Positions 47,307-60,388 of a stretch of 64,000 nt of DNA are shown here, piece by piece (positions within the stretch are counted from its first letter, which is position 1; each line of letters starts with the position of its first letter). A model generated the notes under the pieces. The model ran no database searches, had not been told where the DNA came from, and saw only the letters and a list, made by a program, of their open reading frames with translations. The position numbers and the translations under genes are program-made. The stretch is from Phascolomyces articulosus (taxonomy: Eukaryota; Mucoromycota; Mucoromycetes; Mucorales; Lichtheimiaceae): the NCBI GenBank assembly GCA_025677815.1, contig JAIXMP010000033.1:124001-188000 (forward strand). Reading direction: 5' to 3'.

Positions 47307-49470
47307 ATTGTATTATGTTATGAACCAAGATGGTTGTGGTGATAATTGGGTAGAGATATAAGTAGATTCTATACTTTATTTTGGGACCGAAGTAAAAAAA
47401 AAGATTAAATAAAAAAAAAGACAAAGTGGACAACAACAGATGATAGGTGAAAACTATTCAATAAAGAAAGAAGAATAAAGATGAATGCATTTATTATATT
47501 ACAAGAAAAGATCGTGAGTGCGCGGTGATTCACCGGAGCGGATCAAATCATATATAATAAAAAATTTGGCTTGGCATTCACTATAGTGTTTTTTTTTCCT
47601 CAAAAAGTAGCACCCACTGACTTTACCAGATTCCATCTGATCTGATAATTCTTCCCATTGTATTTAGTTACACTTTTAAAAAAAATCATCGCGCTGTTGA
47701 TTATATACTATATTTTGATCCTTTCTCTAATTGAAATAAAGTTTCCCCGAAGTTATTAGACAACAATGTTTGTTAAAACGACATTTATGGTTTAGTCGTC
47801 AACGATATATGGCATAATAGCGTCAACAGGAGTGTATATATAGTAAAATTTTATAATACTTCTTCTTTTCTAGATCAAAAACTTTGAACGTATATATATA
47901 TATATATTCATATGAATGTTACTATTAACATTTTCAAATGAAAGATGATATATATCCATGTGTGTGAAATTTATATTATATATCTTTATATATATATATA
48001 TATGGACAATTCAATTCAAATAGAAAAGAAAGAATCGTTGGATTGTGCTACTTTTCTAATTCACTCCAACTATATACCCGATTCTGGCATATTTTTCTCT
48101 CTATATTATAATAAATGTGTGCGCGCTTTTTCGCATTTAACATATTCCAAAACAGTAGAAATAGATCATAAACATCTTAGTAATAACTTACATCATAACC
48201 ATACTCCTCTTTTTCTTTACTTTATTATATATATATATATATATAGCGCGGCCATCTTGTCCGATTATTGTCGGTCATTTCACTTATGAAATCCACCACA
48301 TTTGTATCTTTTCTTTTCTCTTTCGTGTTACATTGACCCAAGAAATCTTCTTTTTTTCTAATTTCATCCACTATTGATATTCAGCAGGAAAACCATCATG
48401 ACTTGTTATTATTGTGAATTCTTCTCATGAATATTTAAAAGAGACGTTGTGTTTCATATCACCATTTAAATAATTCTAATGAAATCAACTGGTAAGCAAC
48501 AGTACAGCATTAACTATAGAATGAAGTACTCAATTGTGTCATCAATTGACGTCAATTATAAATAAAAACTTTATTTTTCATCTTCTTGAATAAATAGTAA
48601 AATGTTGTGCGGGAAAACCTGTCTTTTTCTATATGTTTATAACTCCCACTCTACCCCCGACGAAAATACTTTTTGTTGTTACCATTTATGTTTCACCAAA
48701 GAGAGAATTGGGCAATGGATTGGTCTTGTTATCAGATCGTAGTAATAATAGTATAATTCTTAGGCAGGAATCATGTGAGGATTATTTTGCAATCAGAGTA
48801 AAAAGAAAGTGAGAAGAATTATCACCGCGCTCATAATATAGAAACCAAAACCGAGAATACAGACTTAACTCATAAAGAAGAGTTCACATAGTAGAAGTAC
48901 TAGTAAAGACTTTTTTGTCATAATAAAGCATTGAATTGATGTATTTCAAATCAAATTGTAAACCATAACGCCATTCTATAAAGTTTAATGGACTATATAT
49001 AATAAATTAACTATATGAAGCAAAATACTTTGACGAAGTTTGGATAATATTCTCAAAAACAAAAAAAAAACCAATACAGCGAATTTGTGGATTCCGCAAA
49101 AGGAGAATCAAAAAAGTGATATTGTGTCACCTACATGTATTTCCTCGGTAATACGGGGACGGATCTGATAAAAAAAAAGAAACTTTTTTTTTTGGCCATG
49201 ATCCCGGGTCATTTTTATTGTTGTAAATAATCACTCTGCTACTTGGAAAAAATTCACAAAGAAGCATATTTATACAATTCCTAATGTGTATATGAGATAC
49301 CTGTGTATGTGTAAGTACTTCATCCCAAAAGAAGTCAAAAATATTATCCCACCGCTCGATCGGAGAAGAACAAGGAGGAGGAGTGCTTCGCATATAAATA
49401 TAAAATACACTTCATTTTATTATTTGTTTTCATATCACACATAAACACTTTATTTTATAACAAACACACA
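47307..49470. other. 2.2-kb divergent intergenic region
   Basis: Between the starts of the MFS gene (-) and the GPI-anchored protein gene (+). AT-rich with TA tracts near 47890-47907, 47985-48002 and 48225-48245. The ORF at 47945-48289 (+) is built largely over TA tracts and the one at 49127-49393 (-) has no motif. No gene was recognised. Confidence 0.5.
49393..49400 (+). promoter_or_regulatory. Candidate TATA box of the GPI-anchored protein gene
   Basis: TATAAATA lies 71-78 nt upstream of the ATG at 49471, followed by a pyrimidine/AC-rich leader ending CAAACACACAATG. Position and leader look right, but the region is AT-rich overall, so this is suggestive only. Confidence 0.35.
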
Positions 49471-50117
49471 ATGCCTTCTATTGCTACTACTACATCTGCT
49501 GTCCTTGTTCTTGGCTACTTTGCCGCTTCGGCTGCTGCTGCCAATTGCAATCCCTCTTACAATGTTGCTGCTGGTCCTGAATGTATTACCAAGTGTCGTC
49601 AAGTAAGTTTCATCATTCATTCTTTCTAATAAGATGATAATTCATGCCTGTTTATCCCATTCGTATATTAAATTGGTTTTGCATTACAATTATAAAGGAA
49701 GCCGGTCTTGCCATGGACAAGTCCTATACTCTCGATGCTTCATCCGACAAATTCATTAGCAGTCTTGCTCTCGAATGTGAAAAGGGTACTCCCTCTTATA
49801 CTTCCTTCATGACTCAATCCGGTATGTGCATGATGAAGTGTTCTGAAAGTGATCAAGCTGATTATGGTAGCCGTGAACATGCTGATGCTTGTACTTGGTA
49901 CACCGCTCACAAGAGTGATACTTGTGCTGATGCCAGTGGAAGTGCTTCTACTCCTGCCGCTTCCTCTTCCGGTGGCTCCTCCAACCCAGACGCTTCTTCC
50001 TCTGCTAGCAGTGATTCCGCTCAACAAAGCACTGACGAATCCGCTGCTAATAGCTTAAAGTTTGGTAGCTTATTGGTCACTGTTGCTGCAGCTGGTGCTG
50101 CTGCTTTGCTCTTCTAA
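49471..50117 (+). CDS. Secreted, cysteine-rich, probably GPI-anchored cell-surface protein
   Basis: Two exons (49471-49602, 49698-50117) give 183 residues. The N-terminal signal peptide (about 1-23, SAVLVLGYFAASAAAA) is followed by a compact domain with eight cysteines (NC, EC, KC, LEC, GMC, MKC, DAC, DTC), ending near residue 108. Then comes a Ser/Ala/Gly/Pro-rich linker likely to be O-glycosylated, and a hydrophobic C-terminus (SLLVTVAAAGAAALLF) preceded by small residues at SAANS, the pattern of a GPI-attachment signal. Eight cysteines recall CFEM-type surface proteins, but the spacing (for example ECITKC) does not fit CFEM clearly, so I leave it unnamed. C-ending codons suggest strong expression. 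It is likely a cell-wall or plasma-membrane protein. Confidence 0.82.
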
Positions 50118-53071
50118 GCAGTATCCTACTATTTCATTAGTCACTCATGATATATATAATAATAAATAGAAAAGCATCCTATTCTTCCCTATCCCCTCCT
50201 CCTATAATATACACTACTCTTCTATATGCCACGTTTTATATTTTGATTAATGTTCTTTGATAGTTGTATATATATAATATTCCTCTTAATCTAAAATAAT
50301 CAAGCATTCTTATTCTTCTCTATAATAATCATACAGAATAAATCTGGAATACTACGTTATACATATATCACTTTTAAGAATGTTGTTTTTTGTTGGAAAA
50401 AAAGTATTGACTTAATGCCAAGTATAAAAAATATTGAACCTGATATTTAGAAAAAATAGTTTGTGAATACACATAGTGACCGTGGTATTTAAACGACTAA
50501 CAGAAGTGAAAGAGTGAAGAACGTGTTGATATCTGAGTTGTTATTTTTATATATTTATTTAATTTGAAAATACTGCCGTAGAACAAGTGAAAAGAAGCAA
50601 AAGAAATCTTGTGGATGCTATATTTTATTTATTCATTGTAGTTGCTATGTTACAGAAACATATGAAAATAATACTCTTACTTGTAACTACCTTAACCCTT
50701 TTCCAAAATTAACAACACATAAAACGTAGTATCTTGAAAAATCTTCTTCTTTCTCATAACCCCTTCCATTGATTTTATCATGTCAACTCCTTTCCGTCTC
50801 TCAGAATGAAATTCATGTATGTCCAAACTCAAAACTCATTGTTCCAAACTCCAACAAACAATGGTGTTTGATCAACCTAAGTACTTAACCTTGGAAGATA
50901 GAATAATCGAATGGCTTATAATGCATAATCATTGATCCCATAGTTTTTCCTTTTTCCCAACATGAATTTCCCTCTCAAATAAAAAAAAGGCTGTATATCC
51001 AAAATACCAGACACCACAAGTAAATAAGTCATTTATATTGGTATCTTTCTAACTCTATTCCTTCACATCGCTAGCCGTTTTTGAATCGGATAATGTGTAG
51101 ATCGGCGTAAAACTTAAAACTAGGTGTTGCTATGGTTGTTTTACGCCTGTATATTCCACTTTTGCTGAATATCCCTCTATATACTCAATAATAGCTATCG
51201 TATTCACTGTCTTTGATATTGTTGCTATTATATATTTTATCTACTCGTATTATAGTGCTCTAGAAAATATTTGATGGTATTGTTGTGGTATGGATAATAT
51301 ATGTTTATTATTTATAATAAAATAAATAAAAGGGACCAATAATAGAAAATAAACAATAGAGAATAGCAGTATTATGGGAGTTGATGTGGGATTGATAATA
51401 AAGTTGTTGAATAACACTCATATCTAGTTTACATACCACTGAAATATCTAAATGGTTTTTATTGGTGGTATTTTATATAATCTAAGGAGCGTAGTGTACG
51501 TATGTGCTTATCTGCCACAATCAATGGTTCATTGATGATATATTTACCGCTACGTAGCAACATAATACTTATGCTGTCTACTAATTAAGGATGATTATAC
51601 CGTCATTAACAGTTATTTCATTTCTCTTAGCAAATACATGTAATAGGCGGTGATTGTATAGCGTGGATCAAAAAAAAATAATCTTGAAGGCAAGTTCATG
51701 TACTTGGAGGGTTGGATGCTTGCTGGAGTTTCTTCTTTTTTGTAACCTAGTTGTCGTTGATACTCTTCATAATACTTGAATTTTTCCCTTTTATTTTTTT
51801 TATTTTTTTATTTTTTTTTGAGGTGCTCCATGAAGCCAAGAAAATAGAACAAAATAATAATGATTTAATCATGCAGTGATATTATGGATATATTAAAATC
51901 CTTGACTTCAAGATCAAATCGATATACTATGCTACTTTTTGTGTATGATATTTTTTTTAAATGTTTAGCAAGATATGAAAAAGAATTATCCCAAAGACTA
52001 CAAAGAAACATCCTTGTACTTTGGAATATTCATACAAGATACCATTCAATAAAATATAATTTCTTTGGTCCAATCCACGATTGTTTGTCTATAACAAATC
52101 ATACTATTTGTTTTAAGAAACACATCATCTCCTTCGTTTTCTCTTCTATCTTTTCCATCTAATTCATTGTTATATACCCACCATACTTCTTGATAAGCTT
52201 TGACCGGCTCATCTGTTACTCCATATATTCAACACTCGAACCTATTATTTAAATCTACATTTATATTATCAGTCGAAACTTCCTGACGATGTTGCCTACA
52301 TATAAAAAAAATGTATCATGTATTATTACGTAGAGTAATACATATCAATGTACTGAAAGTTATAAAAAGATCGTAATGAAGATACTCGCCCACGACAAGA
52401 GTTATAATCCGTTATAAATATAAATATGATGTACACATCGAATGATAGTATTTTAGCTAATCATAATCCATGCAACATACAATACAGTTGTAGTAGTGAT
52501 ATAACCTTTCCATTCTTAGGGGAAAACATCCATTGTTTGTACAACATATGCATGAGCAACAAGATAAAATGAAACTAAGTGTTATATAATTGTACATACA
52601 TGCTTTAAATTGAATGAAGAAATATTCCTTTGATCGATGAAACGCAGCAGTGTTTTTCCAAATGGGTGTCCATCCAAAAATGGTAAACCCAAAAAAAGAA
52701 TCACAGGGTCTGTGGGTAAGAGTTCTAATAAAAATATCTGTGAGCTTATTGCATTTGTTTACTATCTCTTAGGGATCCTTATAAAAGCCATCAAAAAAAA
52801 ATCTACATTGCCAAGTAAAAAAAAATAATAATAATCAAATACACTCCTTTCTTCTTTATTTTATTATGTAAGTAGAAATACTATATACTATCCTTTACCT
52901 CTTTGATATATATTTCTACTATTGGTGCTATTAATACGTAACGATGATAACTTTTATTTTTCTAACAATCATTTGCTATATTTTTATAGATACTTACTGG
53001 TGCCAACAGCTTTTCCATTCATTTTTTTCTATTTTTTTTATATACTTGATGCCTTTTGTTCGATTTTCAAA
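50118..53071. other. 2.95-kb gene-poor region
   Basis: AT-rich sequence between two plus-strand genes. It contains T-runs near 51790-51820 and scattered TA tracts. The ORFs at 51884-52162 and 52637-52828 have no motifs. In the last 150 nt the zinc-finger frame extends upstream of its ATG as a hydrophobic stretch; this is treated as 5' UTR. Confidence 0.5.
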
Positions 53072-53953
53072 ATGACGGATGGTCACAATAATAATACTAC
53101 TGCTACTACTGCTAACATTTCTTCTTTAACTTTATGGAATAATATGGACGATGATATCCAGGCATTGATAAATTCCTATTACTATTGCGACGCGTTTCAT
53201 GTTGAACATGAAACGTTATGGTCGAGTTTATCTGTCGACCGGGTAGATCAATTTCTAGCAGATACAGTCTCATCATTGCCAGAAGAATATGATGATTATC
53301 TGTTTCCATCTACAACAATAACAACTATGTTAAATTTTTCATCATCATCATCATCATCATCACAACAACAGCTGACAAGGTCTCTTTCAATTAACAATAA
53401 TAACAACAATAACAACAATATTAAAGATTATTTTATGAACAACAACAATCACGTACATTACCAGTCCTATCATTTATCACCAACCACGAGGAGCGAAACA
53501 CCATCAGAGGATCCTCCTTCTTTGTCATCCTCTTCATTATCATTGGATAGTAGTAGTCCTTATTTACTATCAATTTCGTCATCATATTCATCTTTACACA
53601 GCTTATCTTCATCAATGGATATAACAACAACACTACCATCATCATCCGTAGCAGTGACAAACGATAGCAATTCCATTCCTTGTACAACTCCTCCCCAACA
53701 ACAACGACTACAACAAACGACTACTTCTGGTGAAAGTACAACAACCTGTTGTACCATATGCAATTGGACTTTTACACGACCTCAAGATCTTCGAAGGCAT
53801 TTACGAACAACAAAAGGACATGCAAAAGGGCGAAAAAGGTCATTTTTCTGTGAGTTATGTGGCCGATCATTTTCGCGTGCAGATGCTGTTACACGACACC
53901 AAAGAAGAGTTAAATCTTGTAACAAAACTTGGCAACCTTTATCGTCTAAATAA
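53072..53953 (+). CDS. Two-finger C2H2/C2HC zinc-finger protein (putative transcription factor)
   Basis: Intronless, 293 residues from the ATG at 53072. The same frame is open to 52922, but the added 50 residues are hydrophobic T-run translation, so the later ATG is preferred. The N-terminal 70 residues are acidic (NNMDDDIQALINSY, SSLPEEYDDYLF), a possible activation region. The middle is polySer, polyAsn and Gln-rich. The C-terminus has finger 1, CTICNWTFTRPQDLRRHLRTTKGH, with H-x6-H spacing instead of the usual H-x3-5-H. Finger 2 is CELCGRSFSRADAVTRH, in which the last ligand is Cys (H-x6-C, RRVKSC). The protein at 57298-57672 shares this odd pair of fingers. The targets and role are unknown; nuclear location is inferred. 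Confidence 0.8.
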   Translation: MTDGHNNNTTATTANISSLTLWNNMDDDIQALINSYYYCDAFHVEHETLWSSLSVDRVDQFLADTVSSLPEEYDDYLFPSTTITTMLNFSSSSSSSSQQQLTRSLSINNNNNNNNNIKDYFMNNNNHVHYQSYHLSPTTRSETPSEDPPSLSSSSLSLDSSSPYLLSISSSYSSLHSLSSSMDITTTLPSSSVAVTNDSNSIPCTTPPQQQRLQQTTTSGESTTTCCTICNWTFTRPQDLRRHLRTTKGHAKGRKRSFFCELCGRSFSRADAVTRHQRRVKSCNKTWQPLSSK

Positions 53954-56900
53954 CTGTTATTAGTATTACTATATATCAATTCATTGTATTCCTTCTTTTT
54001 TATATCCTCATTGTTACAGTTGCCTAACAGACTTATATACAACATATTATTTTTCTTATATATTATACCATATTATATACTATCCTTCCTACAATATCTT
54101 GCTCTATGTTATCACAAGATAAAGCATTGGTTTTTTATATATGTATTATTATACTGCGTATCTGTAACTATGATTGTAGCTTATTTTTCTTGAATTACTC
54201 AATACTCCTATCAAACAATTTTATCACTGGTTAATATATGAAAGGAAATCCAGCAGATAAGGAGACAACTGAAGGATTATCATATAGTAGTCATTCTATT
54301 ACTAATCATCATTGCCACTATGTAACAACTGTATATCTCAACGCGACGAAGGAGGATGATATAATGGAAACTCTATTTACATTCTTTTGCGGTGTCGTTA
54401 TGCATACAGTTACCAAGAAATTACGTAATAGCTAATTCCTTTGAGTTTCACTTTTTTTTTTGCGCGTTTATAGATGATATAATTTTTTTACTACTGCGGA
54501 AAGGTGATATGTTTTTCTCAGTGTGCTGTTTAAAAAAGGGGGAATTATCATTATGCAAAACAAAAACTATTTATTTGTATAAAACATAACTATAAAAAAC
54601 AAAGCTTCTTCATTGGCATACTATAAAATTTACCATGAAGAAACACGGTCCATATCAAACAATTTGATTTGTTGTCCGTACAAAATCGGAACTCCAAGGA
54701 CACAACAACAAATAAACAAACAAAAGAATGTGGTAAAAAAAAATCGCTGTAGATCATGCATATTGCTTACTTCTTATTACCCGTGTTTAGTTTAGTTTGA
54801 CTTTAAACTTTTTCTTCTGAATAAACAACAACAATCAACCCGTGTTTATATACTACTAACCCTTTTTTTTAACAGATACGGATTAAAAACCGGTGAATTG
54901 ATGAATCCTTTTGATAATTTTGTTAACTATCTATTTAGTACTTTTGTTATCTCCAATAGTATTTACTATTATACAAGACACAGAAACAAACAAATACTTG
55001 AATAATATTGGAAACCCTTAATAATCCGAAATATTAATAAAGTGATGATATTTTAGAAGTTTTTTCTTCTTTATAACAGGAGCTATTTCTTTTGATAAAT
55101 TTGACTTCGATAAGTTTGAAAATCATTGGTCTTCCAGAAGAAAAACACGTGTAATTCAATTTTCAATCAAATCATCAGATCCTTCAAGTCGAAAAATGAT
55201 AAACCCTTTGTTGATGGAATAAAAAGGGTCATCTATATTTGGCCAAACTGAGCATCCAACATCCGGTAATAATAATACTATAATAAGTAGTCTCTCCTCT
55301 TTCTTTTCATTAGTAATATGCGACAACGTTTGTAGAGTACCACCAAAAAGCTGAGCATTAGTATCCGTCGTTTTCTGTAGTTGTCTGATTAGTACTTTGT
55401 AGTTACACTAACAGCATGAATGTAATGAACTTCTACTGGTTCAATTTCGTGTATCGCTCTTATTGATTGGATATTTGAATCAGCAGCCTAGGATAATGCT
55501 TTTATAAAAATAACTAGCTATATTCCTCTTCGTCCCCTCATTTATTTAAACTTTAAACTTTTTGGTGCATCGACCCAGAGATCGAGATGACGATATATTG
55601 GTTAATTATTATTACTATTATTGTTATTCGGGAAGTAATACAGTAATAATAAATCATTAATAATAAGAAGAATATAATATTATACAGTAGTTCTTTTCCA
55701 TGATTATGGTAGTACATGCTCTTGATTTATGCATGCCATATGCGTTATGGCGCTCGTAATTGTCCCTTGTTACTAAAAATAAGTTTTTTATAATGATCTT
55801 AAAAAGTAGTGCAAAAAATAAATTCGATCCTTACAACTACTTGAAATTATGTAACTATTGAACAGGGTTCACTATTGGTGAACTAACAACAATAACCGTG
55901 CACGCACCCTACATGACCAAATACTTTTGCTTGGCGTTTTCTTAAACCCTAAAAAATACGTACGTACGTGTAGCCTTTTGATCTTGTGTATACAGTTTTT
56001 GATCCACTGTCTAGCTTTACTCCAGTTAGCACCGAAGAAAAAAATTTACTCTTGGAGGAAAGGAAAAAGGAGAGAAACGTATATACTCATCAATAATTAG
56101 TATTCCCAAAAGAAACATGCATAATAAATATCTTCATGGAGTGATAGTGATAAAAAAAAAAGATCGAGCAGTGTTTTTAATAAAGAAAATGTGCAATTCT
56201 TGGATTTGTACATGTTATGCATAAAAATGATTTTTTGTATCGGCGCTTCAATCAGGTTTTATTTTATTGATCTGGTTGGAATAAATATTAACATATTATT
56301 GCTATCTGTGGTGGATATCTATCGTCTACTTTAATAAGAGAAAGATGCTAGTGGCTCCATTTGTTATCACTAAATATATATACAAACATACTAATTAACA
56401 TGTTTATCAATTTCATTTAAAGGCATCAGTGTAAGTGATCGCGTTAAAGCACAATAGATATCACGTTGTTGTTGTTTCACCCTTCCTCTCACCAAATAAT
56501 ATCTTTATTATGATTCCATCCCATTTTTTTATATCAACCATTGTTTGTTGATCGCTACAAAAGTCATATAGTTCTAATGTTAAACAAATTACTACTTGAA
56601 TTAATATGAGCCACCACCTGTTTTCTTTGCCATTATCCTAGCACCTTTACATCTGATGCTATTATCCTTTTGTTAAAATAATATCCAGAATTAGAACGTG
56701 GGCTTTTTATAAAAAAAAAAGCCAAGAATAAATCATCATGTCATAAGAATGCTATATAGTTGTGGCGATAGTAATTGTGTAAGTACACCCTAGCGCCATA
56801 TAATAAATAAATTACACACCTTCCATATTGGTTTTTATATATATAGATATATGCTTGTGTGTTATAATACAGAAGCATCATTGTGTTAATTATTATCACC

Positions 56901-57297
56901 ATTCTCATCAAAATAAATAATGCAACAACTAGTAATAACCATAATTTAATTTTTGGTGGAGGTATATTATAATAAAGAAAAAACGTATAACATCAACGAC
57001 GACAACTATGTAGATATAGATTTGAAAAAAAAAGTTGGGGCATGCATAATGATAGAAAAAAACATGTATAGAAAGAATGGATTAAGAGTGAGAGAAACTA
57101 CTGGCAAAATTAATAAGGCTGGCAGGTATACAATAAAGTCATTTCTTTTTTTTTTTTTTGAGGGGGAGGAATACAATGTGGCTGGCATAGGTATACTAAA
57201 TAGCAATAAACGAGAGGAGAAAAAAAATATGCATAGTAATATGTATGGTATGCGTAAAGATTAGTAAAATGAACAGTGTATTTGATGCTACTATCAT
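53954..57297. other. 3.3-kb gene-poor region between two zinc-finger genes
   Basis: Convergent intergenic DNA, very AT-rich, with a short TACG/CGTA tract near 55958-55970. The ORFs at 54238-54795 and 56953-57264 (+) show no motifs. No transposon or RNA gene was recognised. Confidence 0.5.
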
Positions 57298-57672
57298 TTA
57301 ATATAAAAGTTGATCCTTGTTGTTCTCCTCCGTTGGTATAGTCATTCCAGCATCGCGGAGAATTTTGAAAAGTCGATCAATGCAACTCTTGTTAGCTTGA
57401 TGTTTTTTCTGTATATCGGGTCGAGTAAAACATTTTCCACAGATAGGACAGTTACAATCGACGGCTAGCATGGTATCGTTTCTATGTGCCTTGCTAAATC
57501 GAATATGACGTTTTAAATCTCGACGTCGTGTAAAAGTCTTGTTACAAATCCGACAATGTCTGTCATCATCATTGCTGTTGTGCTGACCTGTCCCATCATT
57601 ATGATCCGATGTTGATGATGATTCCGATGATACAGCTACTGGTTCAGGTTTACGTATAAATCGTGATGGCAT
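57298..57672 (-). CDS. Small two-finger C2H2/C2HC zinc-finger protein
   Basis: Single exon, 124 residues. A Ser-rich N-terminus (about 1-37) precedes finger 1, CRICNKTFTRRRDLKRH with the second His after six residues (FSKAH), and finger 2, CPICGKCFTRPDIQKKH, closed by Cys after six residues (QANKSC). The 20 or so residues after the fingers are non-repetitive. The fingers share layout, spacing and the C-terminal Cys ligand with the protein at 53072-53953, so the two are probably paralogues. Basic residues TRRRDLKRH suit DNA binding. The low length is unusual for a transcription factor. It could be a compact regulator lacking an activation domain, perhaps a competitor of its larger relative (speculative). 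Confidence 0.75.
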   Translation of the reverse strand: MPSRFIRKPEPVAVSSESSSTSDHNDGTGQHNSNDDDRHCRICNKTFTRRRDLKRHIRFSKAHRNDTMLAVDCNCPICGKCFTRPDIQKKHQANKSCIDRLFKILRDAGMTIPTEENNKDQLLY

Positions 57673-59642
57673 GTTGTTGGATGAAATGGTTGTTGAAGTA
57701 TCATATATATTTTAATTGATATAATGGTTGTTGTTTTGGGGTAGTTGTGGTTGAATAAATAAAAAATAATTCAGAGATTTCATCCCATTTATATAGATCC
57801 TGGGGAATGAAGTATGTGTGTATTTCTTTCATTGCGCCACCACTTTTTCCTTATATGTTAACCGCCGTTTTCTGTGCGAAGATGGAGTAGCGCATTGCTT
57901 TACTATTACATATTTAAAAAATATCTTAGCAACTGCTACACACTCCTGGATCATGCTATTTATTATTGTTGCTTATAACATTAGAAAGGGTTTATCTTAT
58001 ACTGTTGTGTGGGTATGTGGTAAAAGGACAAAGATATTAAGATAGTTATTATCAGTACGAATTCACGCCATCTTATTTTTATAGACCTGCCATTTACGGT
58101 TTTTTCACGGTTGTTTACTATTATTATATTTTGAGTTAGATTTAACATCATGATGAAGCACTAAACGGATTTTTTTGCCATCAAAGTAACAAATGGTAGT
58201 AAATTTTAATTCCATAGTGATAATCAATTTCAGCAAATAATAATAATAATAATAATAATAATGTTAATAGACGAAGGAGGAATGCTTGTAATAATGCCTT
58301 ATTTTCACTCTCACGGTAATTTCTTCCATCCATGCAGTCCTAGTGTGCCAGATGTCCACCACATATAATAAAAATAACATTATCATTATTGTAAGTAATT
58401 ATAACAATAATTCATTCAGCTCTCCTTTTTTTTCAATACATATAAACCACCCTCCTCCTTCGACTCACGCCAATGCAGACAGGTCAAGTAAGTAGATTGT
58501 GTCTATAACAAAAATAGAATCCTATATACCAGGAAAATATAACAACGGTGTTTGATATTATTGCTAACAATAGAAGCAAAAGGGCATGGATACGGTGAGG
58601 AATAGAAGGAAGGCTATTCCCTTACATATAATTTATCATAATGATGATGTTTCACAAACTGTCAGGCAGATAGTGCATTATTTACAAGATTAACAGGCTC
58701 CTTCTTTTTTAGGAAACTTTGTCTCATGTTCTTGTTCATTATGCACGCCAGTAAAAATAACTTCTTATACTTGATTGTTTGATAGCAATAATCTGTATTT
58801 TACGGCGCACAACAATACAATGCAAGGGCTGGTTTACTATTTTCTTCTTTATTAATGAATCTCCCTTATCTCGGTTTATTATTATATATCAACAAAGTAT
58901 AGAGTAAAATAGTAATTTACTTAACGCACACTCAAGTGAATGGTTAAAAGTATAATGATTGACGATAAAAATAGTAGTACACCATTCCCCATTTTTATAT
59001 TAATTTTTATAAATGTACTATTTTGAAACCATTGAATATGCAGTGTGCTATATACAAAATATGCAGTAGCATTAATCCAAACATCCTAACATCAATACAC
59101 TTATATCTCGTTATTTCATTAGCTACAAACGATGATCCGATAAATCATAGTAAAAAGTCTATTTCTCTTTATTTAGTAATATAATTTACTTACGTACATT
59201 ATTAAGTGGGGGATCACCAATGACCACTTATCTTTTATGTCTGTTTATAGAATAGCAGGATACCTTTATATAATGATATTCTTCATAGAAACAATCATGA
59301 AGTATAATGGAATATTATTTATGGATCCCTCATGTTGTTATGGTATGTATTAATTTTAGAATATAGCATATAAAAATAGCATCTATTAATAATATATATA
59401 AAGAAAACCATCATTCTAGTGTTTTCATTATTAGATTGACAAGATATGAGCAGCTTGCCAATCATTACAACCAGAAAGTAGTAGAGATTGTGTTGTGCCA
59501 TTAATACGCTATTTCGTCGGGACTCTTGGACCAGCTTGTGCGCTCATAATCCAAATTTGGAAGGCAGCTGCCAATATGGATGCGGAGCGAGTGTACTGAA
59601 CGATCCTTCTCTCCCTGCTTTATAAGCTTAAGCGAATTAGCA
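57673..59642. other. 2-kb divergent intergenic region
   Basis: Between the starts of the small zinc-finger gene (-) and eL38 (+). It contains an (AAT)n tract at about 58236-58262. The last 140 nt, less AT-rich and with a CTTCTCTCCCTGC pyrimidine stretch and TTTATAAG, look like the ribosomal-protein promoter and leader. The ORFs at 57818-58045 and 59319-59501 are unsupported. Confidence 0.5.
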
Positions 59643-60388
59643 ATGGTAGGATACGTTCAACACATACACTCAACAATAAAATATACGATGATATACGCTT
59701 CTTGACGATTACGAACGAGAACGGATGAATGGATGAATTGGATGGATGAATACTATTTTTCGATGGATGGATGAATTCAATTTATATATATATTATATTA
59801 TATTTGAAACAGATACTCGGAAAGCGACATATATAATTCTTCCACACCATACCACCCGCGCTCTTCATTTTCGTCAGAAGTTTTCCAATACGTTTATATA
59901 TAAATCGAAAAAACCATTAATTGAATCACCATGTGTTAATTTTATATATATTTTATATTTTTTATGTGAAAACAGCCCAAGCAAATTAAAGACATTAAGG
60001 AATTCCTTGAAATTGCCCGCAGAAAGGACGCCAAGTGTAAGTTTCTGGATACAAAAAGGGGCTTTAGAAGGAAAAGGAAGGACGCGAAGTTTATATATGA
60101 GAAATTGGTTTGAATTGACTCTTTATATATATATATATATCAATAAAATATAATAGCGGCCTGCATCAAGAAGAATGCCGACTCTGTCAAGTTCAAGGTT
60201 CGCTGCTCCCGTTACTTGTACACCCTTGTTGTCAATGACAAGCAAAAGGCTAGCAAGCTTAAGCAATCTCTTCCTCCCAGTAAGTATCAGAATGACAAAA
60301 TATATTCCAATACAATAAAGATATACTCATGCTGAATTTACCTTTTTATTCATTTTTTATAGCTCTTTCCGTGAACGAAGTCAAATAA
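59643..60388 (+). CDS. RPL38: 60S ribosomal protein eL38
   Basis: Four exons (59643-59645, 59976-60036, 60157-60279, 60363-60388) give 70 residues, the standard eL38 length. Reading: (M)[21 protein letters not shown], then [15 protein letters not shown] and [16 protein letters not shown]. The first coding exon is just the ATG: the frame upstream of PKQI has no start, and ATG|GTAGGA at 59643 is the one fitting donor in the preceding 330 nt, so the intron follows the start codon directly. That first exon is the least certain part. Intron 1 contains GGATGAAT-type repeats. C-rich codons fit a highly expressed gene. Confidence 0.9.
59705..59775 (+). repeat. GGATGAAT-type short repeats inside eL38 intron 1
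   Basis: About seven copies of GATGAAT or GGATG motifs occur between about 59722 and 59775 (for example GGATGAATGGATGAATTGG). Replication slippage is the simple explanation. Confidence 0.6.

Noticed and set aside
52922..53071. N-terminal extension of the zinc-finger frame (hydrophobic 50 residues)
   Set aside because: Sequence is T-run translation; the ATG at 53072 opens the protein-like part and better fits a nuclear factor.
59646..59975. Possible intronic snoRNA in eL38 intron 1
   Set aside because: A GATGATA string resembles box C, but no box D or terminal stem was found.
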